Positions 27,541-38,133 of a DNA stretch of 64,000 bases are shown here, in pieces; positions within the stretch are counted from its first letter, which is position 1, and every line of letters starts with the position of its first letter. The notes beneath the pieces are model-generated. The model was not told where the DNA came from. It made no database searches and worked only from the letters and a program-made list of their open reading frames with translations. Source of the stretch: Umbelopsis ramanniana AG (lineage: Eukaryota; Mucoromycota; Umbelopsidomycetes; Umbelopsidales; Umbelopsidaceae); assembly GCF_025399195.1 (NCBI RefSeq), contig NW_026252094.1:62001-126000 (forward strand). Direction: 5' to 3'. A program made the translations under genes and the position numbers.

Positions 27541-29330
27541 ATGGCATATCTGACCCCAAAGCTACTGCTTTTTGTTCTTCATGCTGTGTTGGGCTCTGTT
27601 GGCTTCTACCTCACTCTTTTCTACCGACAGTCTTTGCACTTGTCATTGACAGCCATTGGAATCGCAGTTGCCATATCGGCCTTTGGAAATCTGCTGGCAG
27701 GCCCATTCTGGACTATAATCATTGAGCGATATCCTTCTCGACATGGCCAATTACTCGCCGTTATGATGCTCACTGGTACTATGAGTATGGTTGCTGTGAG
27801 ACTTGCCGTGGATCTGATAGATCCTCAATACTGGCAGCTGGCATCTTTCATGTCCGCTGCATGTTATGGCGTTTTCGCTTTGCCGTGCTGTGCTCTGGCT
27901 GACTACGCAGTTTTGAAGATCCTTGGAAGCAATTCTATCCTTTATGGTAAACAGGATTTTTTTTCAGTCACTTTTGATGCTGGCTATCATTTAATAGCTT
28001 TTTTATTTAGGTAGCCAAGCTGTATACGGCTACGTATCGAAAGCATTATGTTTCCTTCTCGTTGGAGTTTTGATCGATAACACCACCAGCGGGTTTGATT
28101 CTGCTTTCTATCTTTGGGCACTTTCTGCTATCTTGTTCACCACACTGTGTTTGGCAACTGATGTCGCGCCTGATGATAAGTCAGCCCAGGAGGTTGCAGA
28201 GAGTAGCGTCGATTCATTTCAACCTCTTCTCAAGGACAATGTTTATGGCAACAATTATGCATATCATCCCTTCGAGGATCAACTTTCATACATCTCCGAA
28301 GAAGGCAGCATTCATCCCACTTTGGATGAACTGGAAAGACGGCAGACAAGCACCAGCTTCGCACCAACCTACAGGACATTTTCGTCCAATCCAAACTCCC
28401 ACATGCACCGTGTGTTGACTGGATTCGATTCGTTACACCATACGTCTACAGCTATCATCCGCGATATACATGTAAAAGCCAGCTTCATCATTGCCGATAT
28501 GGAAAACCAAGTTCCTTCTTTAGGGCTTGCCCTGTCCCATATACCAGCTGCCGATGTTGTGATGTCAGGCTTGTTTCCACTGGTCAACGACGATAACGAA
28601 ATGCCGCCAATGCGCGTTATCTTTGCCACCAAAATTATTGGCTTGTCCTTCATGATGTTGCTGACTGGCATTTCATTCTCCCTTGTGAATACGGTGCTCC
28701 CAATCTACCTCAGAGAAGTCATCAATGCGCCGATCACTTGGTTGGCATTCTTACGGCCTACTGGACTTTTGACAGAAGTTTTGACTTTTTGGATGTCTAA
28801 AAGGGTAAATAAGGACCATCGTGTTTTGGGCTTGTTATAAAATGGTCCCTATTCTTACTCCTTGTGATCTTTTTTGGCATGATAGATTATTGACAAGCTC
28901 GGCACGACAGTTGCAGTCAGCTTAGGGCATATTATTCTGATGGCACGGCCAATCATCTTCTATTGTTTTTCTCAAATTTTTATGCGCTTCAAAGCTCTTG
29001 CCATAGCTACCGAGTGCCTTCAGGGTAAGTGTGGAAACATAAAGGGATTAAACACTGGTCAGCGTGACCTAATCATACTTGACATGATCAGGTGCATCTT
29101 ACGCACTATTATGGGCCGGAACCGTGAACTACATCGACGTCTTCCTACCTGTTGAACAGCGTAGCCCCATGCACGGCCTGCTGGCTCTCTTACAGATCGG
29201 CTTTGGAAATGCCCTAGGTGCATTGATGAGCGGTATCTTCTATGACCAATTCAGTGCTTCGACCTTGTTCTTGATTGCGACAGGTTGTGGCGCCGCCTCT
29301 ATGATGTCGTTATTCGTATCGATAATATAG
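27541..29330 (+). CDS. MFS_1-like transporter (MFSD6 type)
   Basis: Exons 27541-27946, 28011-28804, 28886-29024 and 29092-29330 give 525 residues. Two membrane bundles are separated by a long acidic, Ser/Thr-rich cytoplasmic loop (residues about 200-370) that also contains a hydrophobic patch. The N-terminal half has the YLTLFYRQSLHLS pattern and the C-terminal half the GASYALLWAGTVNYID and LLALLQIGFGNALGALMSG patterns typical of MFS_1_like (PF12832) proteins such as MFSD6. The substrate is unknown. The third intron splits a Gly codon and is supported by frame on both sides. Confidence 0.82.
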
Positions 29331-29670
29331 CCTCGCCCAGACGTCTCTTGGCGAACTATATTATGGAAGAATCTCATATTTCTGGTAATTGGTAGCCCCA
29401 GCGGTACCTGTATACCTTATATAGCTGTATATACTGTTTTGAAATTAATATACTATAAACTTCGTCGTCGACTTGCTACCTTTTCCAACGTGTGTCATGT
29501 ACCCCGTTATCGCAAAGTGAACTGCTCTGAATCAAAAATGTACTTACTTGTCTTCATGTACCTGATCCCATGGTTTCATAATACTATTGCCAAAGATCGA
29601 GCGCCACTCACTTGGCTTAGCATTTATGTTCGAGCTGAGTGGCAAAAAACCCCCCAAGGGAGCAAAAAAG
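29331..29670. other. Intergenic between transporter and tRNA
   Basis: AT-rich 340 bases with nothing recognisable apart from a short T/C run near 29640-29670 that lies downstream of the tRNA on its strand and may serve as Pol III termination context. Confidence 0.4.
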
Positions 29671-29744
29671 TGATTTCTGCCGGATTCGAACCGGCGACCG
29701 TCTGTGTGTTAGACAGACGTGATAACCGACTACACCAAGAAATC
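29671..29744 (-). tRNA. tRNA-Val (anticodon AAC)
   Basis: Read on the minus strand, the sequence folds as a full cloverleaf. The 7-bp acceptor stem is GATTTCT with AGAAATC. The D arm contains GTAGTCGGTTATCAC. The anticodon stem TCTGT/ACAGA encloses loop CTAACAC with anticodon AAC. The T arm is GCCGG-TTCGAAT-CCGGC, followed by discriminator A. No intron is present. It closely resembles yeast tRNA-Val(AAC). Both internal promoter boxes are intact, so it should be functional. Confidence 0.95.
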
Positions 29745-30410
29745 GTGTTCTGTGAAGAAGACCACCATGTAATATATAGATTCTCAATATAAAAAGAATA
29801 CTTTATTATAATAGGTTTACTCCATCCTATACACTGTTCGATGGTCTAAGAATTTTCATCGGCACATACATTTTCTCTACTTCTGCTAAACACCCAAAAA
29901 ATTAATTTAGTGGCAGCATTCACAGTCTGTATCTGCTGGTAAACTGCTTGAAACCTCATGTCTCTAGCTGGTTCACTGGCATTCATGCTTCGGTCTTCAG
30001 ACATTTGTAAATTTCAGCCTGTAGATTTCATCCCCGTAAAGATAAATGTGATTTCCATTTTTTCTTTTATATATCTCAGACCCATTTCTGCAAGTTTAGT
30101 GACTTTAAATGCACAAGACATAGGCAGAGTCGGTTTATTTTCTTAGCATTAAGAGAATTTACACAAACCTTGCCTAAAAACCCTCTGCTTTCCGCATTAT
30201 ATCTCAAAACAATCTTCCAAACTGTGGCTAGCAGTTTACATTCTGCTCTATCTCACTCTCACTGGTTTGGGTGGCTTAATATGGGCATTATAAGGTTTTT
30301 TTCCTGCTCACTTACATTCTTTTATTATTATTTTCCTTTAGAACCTCAGGGAGGGATATCATTTTCTAGAAAATAAAAATAACCATACGATAATTTTTTT
30401 TCATAGTAAA
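29745..30410. other. 0.67 kb AT-rich intergenic
   Basis: Very AT-rich sequence with several short plus-strand frames of about 60-70 codons that show no protein character. It includes T-rich tracts near 30290-30420 at the 3' end of the dehydrogenase gene. No gene is supported. Confidence 0.5.
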
Positions 30411-31530
30411 TTATTTATATTCAGCGACAAGGGTTTCACTGAGTGCAAAGAGTCGCTTTGCATTTTCTCCAGTAGCATCAGCAGCCTCTTCAGTTAGTGG
30501 GTTGTAAATATGGCAATCTTCAAGATAAACGCCACCTTTGCCATTTAATTCAGGGGACGTAGCAGCGAAAACTTGAGTTGCTGCTCCTTGCTCCACGGTC
30601 TTCATCCAGCTTGGTTTAAGCGTTCCAACAAGTGGCCTGATATATGGCTGGATCATCATAGCGCCTTTCACAAACGTGCGCATAAAAGGGTTTGGAATGT
30701 TTCCTTTGAGCATTGTGTCTCTAGTTTCAGGTGACATATTTTTGGAGAGCTCAGTTGGGATCATGCCTGTGAAATAATAGAGTTAAATGCAATAAACTAG
30801 AATAAGTACGACAAAAGCTTCTATGCTGCTGACCTGGGTGTAGGGAGAAGCATTCAACACCTTGCTTAGAGTAAATCTCGTTGAAAGCTTTCGCGCAGAG
30901 GATGTTGGCAGTCTTGCTTTGTCCATATCCTTCAAAAGGGTCATACTTTTTTCCACCTTCGAATCCAATATCGTCGTAGCGGACCCCGCTAAATCGGTGT
31001 CCCTTTGAAGACACACATACCACTCTGCTACCTGGGCCAGCCTTGACCAAATCGTCGATAAGTAGCTGGATGAGCAAGAAATGAGCCAAGTGGTTGACAC
31101 CAAATTGCATTTCGAACCCTTGTTTGGTGGTCTCATAAGGGCAGGCCATAATACCGGCATTGCAAATTAGGCCGTTGAGTGGAATTCCCAATGCCTTAAA
31201 CTGTTTGACAAAATCTTTTACTGACTGTAAATCCGAAAGATCAAGAAAGATCCATTTAAGAGATGCTTTAGGGTGACGAGCTATGATGCGCTTCTTGCTT
31301 TCTTTAGCTGCGCTCTCATTTCTTGATCCCATGACCACGGTAGCTCCATATGCTGAGAGGACTCGGGCGGTCTCTTCTCCAAGTCCAGCGTTTGTACCGG
31401 TTACAATGAACACCTTGCCCTGTATCGATGCAGATTCAGGCAACTTTTTTATAATTTCATCGGAGGTCCATCGATAGCCTTCCGGTTCCTCTGCCTTGGA
31501 CCTTGGGAGCGGGGGTGGTGCGTAAGACAT
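30411..31530 (-). CDS. Short-chain dehydrogenase (retinol dehydrogenase-like)
   Basis: NAD(P)-dependent oxidoreductase of the classical SDR fold, close to retinol dehydrogenase/WW-domain oxidoreductase-like fungal proteins. Exons 31530-30834 and 30766-30411 give 350 residues. The cofactor motif is TGTNAGLG (about residues 44-51), followed by NAG in CNAGIM, catalytic Ser in VCVSSKGH, and the YxxxK pair in YGQSK. The C-terminal segment after the intron starts with a GMIPTEL block, the usual position after the PG turn. No signal peptide or membrane anchor is obvious. The substrate is unknown. Confidence 0.92.
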
Positions 31531-32107
31531 GCTTAGGTTAGGTAGCGCAACACTTTCAGGTGTACCGTATCTAGAGGTAATGTGCTTATAAAGGGGTTTT
31601 GTGGATCTATTGGCTCATGTCATACAGAAGGGGGTACGCAATCGCCATGGTTCCAAAATAGCTTGCGTAAGTACACTGGGTTTTAAACACAAAAGTATAT
31701 CCAGGTTCCGAACTTGCGTAAGTCATTTTGTTGGTCATTGGCATGGTGAATGACATTAAAATTTCCAACCGATGTGAGTATCATAATTTCAAGTAGATTT
31801 GCAAGATTAATAAAGTATTTATTGATAACAATAATAGTTCGTGTATAGTGACTTTCTCAGTATCCAAGGAAGATATATTCCCAGCGCTATTTCATAAAGC
31901 CGAGTTTTTATTTGGAACATGGTAAGGGAGATTGTGACTGAGATGAAAGAGCCCTCGAGAAAAACATTAAGTGCGCGTATTGTTTATTTTTTTCAATGGG
32001 CGAAAGGATCGGCCATCTTTGTTTGAATACTTGTTACAGAATAGAATCGCACATCGCTTGTTATATATGGATTTCTAAAGAGTAGGAGCATGACGGAATC
32101 CCGCCAT
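31531..32107. other. Intergenic, upstream of the dehydrogenase
   Basis: AT-rich sequence carrying the promoter of the minus-strand dehydrogenase. Two similar stretches near 31650-31720 share the string ttgcgtaag, perhaps a small direct repeat. No gene is supported. Confidence 0.45.
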
Positions 32108-32976
32108 TCAAGGTGTCTGTACCATGATAAGCCAGCCACAAGTTTCAGAATTAAATGGACTAAAGTCTATAGCGCCTTCGTATTCTTCAAGCCCCATGTT
32201 TTCCATTAAAATATGCACCATTGTAGATTCACAGCCATGCATCCAAAGTCTATAGGTTTTCGCTTGTATAGTGATCAATCGAGCAATCGAGAGACCATGC
32301 GTCCCATTGAGCAGTTCTGCGCTTGATATACCAAATGCTCTGTTCAAGGACTGCTTTGCTGCACAGCCATTGAAGCTGGAACATACAGCGTCATAGTCGC
32401 TCATCCCAAGTTGGCCAAGGTAAGAAATTGTCAGCCTCCATCATATTTCAGAAAGTTTGCTGGATGGAATTTCCTGGAGAGCAGTGTTGCCAAATCTTAG
32501 CAATGCAAAGGCTTGTCAATATTTTCGCTGGTAGCTCCGTCTACTGTATGCTAACCTCATAGTACAGTTAGATGCCATGGAAGGTACATCAAGTTTTCCT
32601 CTAATTTTTTTCTTCTTTTGATAGTGTGGGTTCGTGGCCATTCCATAGTCCTTCCAGAAATGGTTGCAAATGCCTTTTGCGCTTCTAAGAAATTTTGGGC
32701 GTCCCCGGGTTGTGCGCCTTTCTCTGCCTTACCGTGATATTTCATACCCCAACGTTTTTCACTATAAGCCCAAAGACCAAGATACTCCCGTCTTTTTTTG
32801 ATATTGGCTGCATCCATTGGTATAGGCATTTTGATGTAAAGGTTGACATGTTCTGTCATCAGCTCGGCCGCCAAGAAAGTAGCCTTGTGCGCTCTCCTTA
32901 CAAAGAAGAACAACGTACTCAAAAGCCTTTTCTCAAACCAAATGTGTTGTCGTTTTCTCACCACCTTGTTAAACAT
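32108..32976 (-). pseudogene. Possible degraded transposase-like fragments
   Basis: Two minus-strand open frames, 32976-32557 (139 codons) and 32404-32108 (98 codons), are separated by stops in all frames and could not be joined by a convincing intron. The first holds a helical stretch with RRAHKATFLAAELMTEHVNLYI, which has the feel of N-terminal regions of transposase-type ORFs abundant in Mucorales, and then a Lys-rich segment. The second has no recognised motif. I treat the pair as remnants of one gene, possibly a mobile element. This is inference from texture only and could be wrong; two small real genes are the alternative. Confidence 0.3.
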
Positions 32977-33022
32977 ATTAGAGTCGTATCAATGGTGCAA
33001 GTCACTGTCAGCGCTGATTACC

Positions 33023-33060
33023 GAGGGTCATCCGGACGCATCCGGACTTTGAAACCCCTC
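33023..33060. repeat. Compact inverted/direct repeat near transposase-like debris
   Basis: A 38-base segment starts GAGGGT and ends ACCCCTC (imperfect inverted ends) and contains the nonamer catccggac twice in tandem. Just beyond it, a 12-base perfect palindrome GCTGCGCGCAGC lies at about 33078-33089. This could be an element terminus or a small MITE end. No partner copy was found elsewhere in the window. Confidence 0.35.
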
Positions 33061-33153
33061 TTTAAGTTAGCTCTACGCTGCGCGCAGCTTCCAAAACGAC
33101 CTTGCCACCAGCAAACAAAAAGTGCTACAGAACTGAAAAATATTACAATTTAT

Positions 33154-33567
33154 TTAGTGTTGCTGCTGGTTCAAACCATTCATAAGAATGCCCTGAAGAG
33201 CTGTTGACAACTCATTTTGGGTTACTAGTGTACTGTTGGTATCAACGTGGTTGTTATTCGAGTAGATAGCTTGGTATCTGGTGTTAAGGTCGGTCTTGAT
33301 TTTCTTGAAGGTGAATTCTTCCCGTGGTAAGGTAGCAGTGGCAGCAAGAGAAATGGTGACTGATCGAGGTCCAATAGAAAACTTGTCATAGAAGATCTGA
33401 GCGTTCAAGTCCTTGTAGATCAAACCTTTGCCCTTCTGGAACGCTACCTGATAGTAGTGGCAGCCGTTGATAATGACGGTGTCATTATAGCACACCTCGG
33501 GCATAACAGAGCAACAGAACTCCTTGAACTCCTCTCGGCTGTTGATGGTGTACGTGTTTGTGTTCAT
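33154..33567 (-). CDS. Small orphan protein, 137 aa
   Basis: A single-exon frame runs from the ATG at 33567 to the stop at 33154. The product is soluble, rich in Asn, Thr and Tyr, with four Cys in the first about 40 residues, alternating hydrophobic strands in the middle (IGPRSVTISLA), and a Gln/Asn-rich C-terminus ending in QQQH. There is no signal peptide or membrane segment. I do not recognise the family. The composition looks like real protein rather than chance, but nothing confirms expression. Confidence 0.5.
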   Translation of the reverse strand: MNTNTYTINSREEFKEFCCSVMPEVCYNDTVIINGCHYYQVAFQKGKGLIYKDLNAQIFYDKFSIGPRSVTISLAATATLPREEFTFKKIKTDLNTRYQAIYSNNNHVDTNSTLVTQNELSTALQGILMNGLNQQQH

Positions 33568-35032
33568 CGCTTACTGTTCAGACCTTTTGGACTCTTGAAA
33601 AATGCTACGGACGGAAACCTTGAAAGATATTGAAATGTTATTCAGAAGTGGATATCAAACCAGTGAGTCATGAGTATCGTTCCTTTTTATATGCAGTTCT
33701 CGTTACACATTCTCACCTGTCCCTAAAATAAAGCGGTAGGCAACACTGTTCTTGCCATATCCAGGCCGCCACAAATCTGAAAATGCGCAGCAACCTGATC
33801 GTGCTAATTCGTCTGAAAAATTACAAGCCTCGTTTCATGGTAAGAAAGTCAGCTCAAGGAGGAACGCTAATCCTTCAAGGTCAAACCATAAGAAGGTTAA
33901 AAAACTTTAATTTTTGACGACTTCATGGCAAATACATCTAAACATCGCTGGTGTGAACTCGGTGACCACTCGTTCCCCAAGGTGGCCGATATCTTCAAGA
34001 CAGATTCCTTGTAGTAAGGATGTACTACTTTACAGCGCAGTGCTCGGATTCAAGACGTCCGAAATTTTCAATTTATCATTCTAAATTGTGGGCATATAAT
34101 ACAATGGTATCCAAGACCTTACAATATCATGCTGTGGGCATGGTCTGGAATCGCATAGTCTGTGCGACATTACTTCGTGTTTGCCTGTAATCGCCATGGT
34201 ACAGCAATTTCAAATTAAATGTGTATATTATTGTTTACAACTACATCTATGGATATCATCATTTTAAAACGAGATTCTTGGAATGTAGAAAGTAAGTTTT
34301 GCTACGGTCACGGTATGGGTCGCTCTCATGCTTGAGAGTGTACAACCGAATTCCTCGAAAGAGGAGGGAATATGTTCTTGTGATCGTTGTTCTGGTAGTA
34401 CAACACCTTTTCAATGCACCAGCCTCGACATTAACAGTCCCGCTGGCAACTGCTAATTGAATGCATTGGGCACTTTTCATGTCAGCACAAGCAGCGCCAT
34501 TGCATTCTGCAAGATTTATTTACTGTGTTGCACTTACAGAATAAAGTCCGTAGCCAGGGCGAGTGACACATACCCGTATCCAATAAACTGGGTAAACGTA
34601 TGAGCTGGTATAAGACACGTATGCCCAAAGGTATTGTGACAATGACTGAATGGCTGACCAAGAAAGATTCCTTTTATAATGTATGAGCCTCACTTGAAAG
34701 AACCGCAAAATGTAACACAAGGTAGCAGCGCCACTACAAAGGATGGTGGTATTACCTTGCGTATTGAATTTATACCTTCGAACAATGGACAAGAACAGAA
34801 CTGTTACGCAAAGCCCCAACTTGCGTATTTTTCTGTTGCCAAGTATGACAACCAAGTGTCGAAATTCAAATGTAGGTAGCGATTCGAGGCCACAATAACG
34901 TGATAATATGGATAGCCGTCTTCATGCATCGATCGAAAGCAGCATTGCAGAGCACAAAATCGTGCCTGCTAATAAGAAGTTTCATTTAATTTAAAAATAT
35001 GAATGCTCTGTGAATGAATTGTGTAATAATGT
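33568..35032. other. 1.5 kb region with only weak coding signals
   Basis: Sequence downstream of the glutaminase and upstream of the orphan ORF. Short frames exist on both strands: plus 34679-34879 (66 codons, polar, with two Cys) and minus 34855-34520 and 34480-34259 (111 and 73 codons). A minus-strand GTAAGT...TTGCAG pair lies at about 34510-34541, but joining across it gives no recognisable protein. A small secreted protein gene or a decayed one is possible; I cannot support either. Confidence 0.35.
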
Positions 35033-38000
35033 TTACACAGAGGTTAAAACCCATCTCTGCCGACCAGAACCATCATCCAAGTTATACAAATCAATAAGAT
35101 TGGAACTGTTTGTACAATCATGTCCACTAAGATATAAGTCGCAAGTTGCTCTTCCGCCGGAGACCATGAAGTTATATTGGTTCGTTGTACCTGGCACAGG
35201 GACAGCTAGCCATCTTTGTCTACCAGAACCTGAGTAAAGATGATATGAGTGCTGTTCCCATCGATATAAAATTAGATCCGATTATAACCTACCGTCATCA
35301 GAACCATAGAGGTCAACAAGGTCACTACCGCAGGATGCAGAGCTCAAATAGGTGTTGCAGCCAGATCGACCGCCAGAAACTTGGATTGTGTATACGTTGG
35401 TTTGCCCAGAAACAAGGCCAAATGTCCATCTCTGTCTTCCACTCCCTGTAATACAACACAAGCTTCTGTTTAGGATGACGCGCCTAACAAAACAAAAATT
35501 CACCAAAACCTACCGTCATCAGAGCCGTAGAAATCGACAAGGTCACTGCCGCAGGATGCACTGCTCAAATACTGATTACAGCCAGACCGGCCGCCACCAA
35601 CCTTTACAGTATATGTTCCGGCCTTAAAAGGAGTACCTGGAGTAGAAATGGTGCCAGTGCCCGAACCTGACTTTGCCGCAGCAAGTATAGCAAAGTGTCC
35701 GCCAACAACAGGTCTTGCGAGGAAGCCAGCGCTTGCAGCCGTACTGCAATCATACCAATCGGAAAAGGGTACTCGACTTGCAGTGTTTTGCAGATATTTG
35801 CTAATGTCAGCAATGATGTGGCTGGAGAGGGTGGGATTAGCCGGTCCGAAAGCAGCTGCAGTCCACATTTCCCAATCTTTGACAGACAGAAAGTCAGCTC
35901 TAAGTCATGCCCGAGTGAATTTCAGTAATCACTTACCAGACTTGGTGTATGTATGCGTGGAAACAAATGGAATTCCATAAGTGGTTTCCTTTGTAAGGTA
36001 ATAGTTGGCTTCTTCAGTATAGATGCTGGTAGGAATGAGGCCAAGCTTGAGGACGCGGTCTTGCAAGGCATTGTACCTATTGGGACGAGAATAAGTAACA
36101 CTCTCATGATATGAAAAACCTGTATTGCGAAAGGCGCTTACTTGAATTCATAACCATCGCTGATGTATTCCAACATCAAATGTGACTTATCAGCGCTTTG
36201 TGAAAGATCAATCCATTGGGTCATGTAAGCTTGCGCCGCTGTTGAATAGACCGAAGAATCATTCGTGTGACCAGTAAGTTTTGCGATGTTGGAGAAGGCG
36301 CCCATGGCGAGAATGCCTTTCAGCGCGAGGCCAGAGTTGAGAGTGGTGGTTCCAGTGAAATCATCCGTAGTGAGTTGGTTCGTTGGTTGTAAGGTGTTTT
36401 GGTAAAGGTATGTTGCCCAGGTGGAAAGGATGCTGTAGTGCTGATTGGCATATGCAACAGCGTCGCTTGAAGCCGTTGATGGGTTAAGTATATAATTCGC
36501 TACCATCAAGATCACGTTTGCTGACTCCTCAATAGGCTGTTCGAAAAAAAGAATATTAGAATGATAAGAATACTACGGCTCATCAAACTGAGCATGTACT
36601 TACCATATCCTCTTCTTGGCCGTTAGCATGGCCACTGGCTACTGGGTAGCTTGATCCAGCGTCGTGTTCAGCAAATGGCTTTGACCAGTACCCATTCTCA
36701 CATTGATAGAAAATAGGCTTAAGCAAATAAGTCAAGTAAACAGGGCTCAGGTAGTAGAACATGGGAGTTGCAGGGTAAGTGACATCGACAGTGTTCACGT
36801 TTCCATCGCTAGATATTTCTTTGAGGAAGGCATAAGGGTCACTCGTCGAACCGGATAGCTCTGTTCCACCGAAAGCTTGGCGCAAACTGAACGCTACAAT
36901 ATCTGCATGACTCTGTCCGCCATTGTTATATGCATCTAGCGAGGTATAATGGGTGAGTTTTCATCATCTATGTTTCGTATGTTTAGCGTTTGCGCCGCTC
37001 ACCAGTTAAGATTTTGGTGTCAACAGAATTGGCAGTTGTCTGTGCGTTTGACAAATCACCATAGAAAAAGTTGACCATATCGTTGGCATTAGTCCAGTAG
37101 TTCTTCCAGTAAGCATTCATCGCTGATCCATCAAATTGGATATTTTGGGGTCGAACATGGCCTGTAAGCATGTATGGTGGCAAGTTAGGTATGATAGTGT
37201 CTATTCTCTCTCCAGGCAAAACTACGTACCAATTACAAACTCCACAGGAGCGGAAGCAGTGGAGGTAACAGTACCCACATTATAAGAGAAGGCAAATACG
37301 GGCCAGTTGCACTGAACGCATCGGAAGGAGCCGTCGTTTGTGTTGCCCAATGAGCCGCTAGATATGAAACTGTTCCTGATTGTAGTGTCTTGTCCCGAAG
37401 CGTACTTTGCAGAGGTGGATGCAGCGAACACAGCCTGACCCCAAGTAGGATAGTCCGAGTTTTCTGCAAACTGAGTCTGAGTCTGTAGCTGAGAAGTCCA
37501 TATGTTGACACTTCCGTCGCCGGTAAGGGCCCACTGGATAGCCTGAGTTACGTCGTTAGATGCCCATTCACCGGAGATGTCACTGTAGACTTGAACAGAA
37601 TGAGAGTTGCCGTCATTAGAGGCGACGCTAATAAGCATGTACGACAGAGGAATGGATTGGCGCTGGAGATCATTGTATTCCACGGGAGACAGAAAAGTAA
37701 CAACAACGTTGACAGGACCTGCTGCTAAGGTGAAAATGGTTTGAGTAGGCGTTGTTGTCACCGATTTTTGAGTTGCTGATTTTAGCCCAGTGATATTTGC
37801 ATTGGTTGAAGCAGCTCCAAGTATTTCATAAGATGTTCCATCAACTCTGACAATACCCTCCCATCCCTTGGTCTTTCCAGTCCTAATCACCCAATATCAA
37901 TCCATTAATAGGCTGACGATGGTTTATATAATATATTATGGAATTATATCTCACCAAAATGTTGGCCAACTGCCAGGTAAATTGTTAGCTTCAAGCCAGG

Positions 38001-38133
38001 TCGACACATAGGGCTGTCGTACTGCTAAGGGGTACGCAGGAGCCCTTATAGTACTGGCATATTGTGCAACTGCAGACACAGTAGCAGTGAAAGTACCGAG
38101 TAGTACTATCCAAGAGTTGAAAGCCTTTACCAT
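35033..38133 (-). CDS. gtaA: Secreted GtaA-type glutaminase with C-terminal tandem repeats
   Basis: Extracellular fungal glutaminase (DUF5127/DUF4965/DUF1793 architecture) that releases ammonia and glutamate from glutamine. Exons 38133-37955, 37882-37230, 37161-37003, 36935-36604, 36536-36142, 36076-35937, 35876-35514, 35445-35293 and 35229-35033 give 856 residues. A signal peptide (about 1-21) is followed by the N-terminal beta-sandwich-like part and the helical toroid with blocks HADIVAFSLRQAFGG, HANGQEEDMPIEESAN and the signature HTYTKSDWEMWTAA. After residue about 690 come three repeats of about 50 residues (GGRxxCxxYLS...C...LxDxYxxDDGSGRQRW). Standard GtaA proteins end before these repeats. 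The repeats have two Cys each and may bind carbohydrate or cell wall; that is inference. Confidence 0.9.
35036..35621 (-). repeat. Three tandem about 51-aa repeat units encoded with matching introns
   Basis: Within the glutaminase C-terminus, unit 1 (35621-35514 plus the start of the next exon), unit 2 (35445-35293 plus the start of the last exon) and unit 3 (last exon) share GGR, two Cys, YLS and DDGSGRQRW. Units 1 and 2 are almost identical at DNA level over the CGSDLVD region. Introns interrupt units 1 and 2 at the same codon, right after DDG, in the same phase. The middle exon is 153 bases, exactly 51 codons, with phase 1 at both ends. Unit 3 has no intron there. Confidence 0.9.

Noticed and set aside
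29439-29792. 117-codon frame across the tRNA
   Set aside because: It overlaps the tRNA-Val on the opposite strand and has no protein features.
32695-33207. 170-codon plus-strand frame
   Set aside because: It is antisense to the minus-strand fragment and crosses the repeat; composition is not protein-like.
34259-34879. Small Cys-containing genes on either strand
   Set aside because: Short frames could not be joined into a protein with recognisable features; left as an unresolved region.
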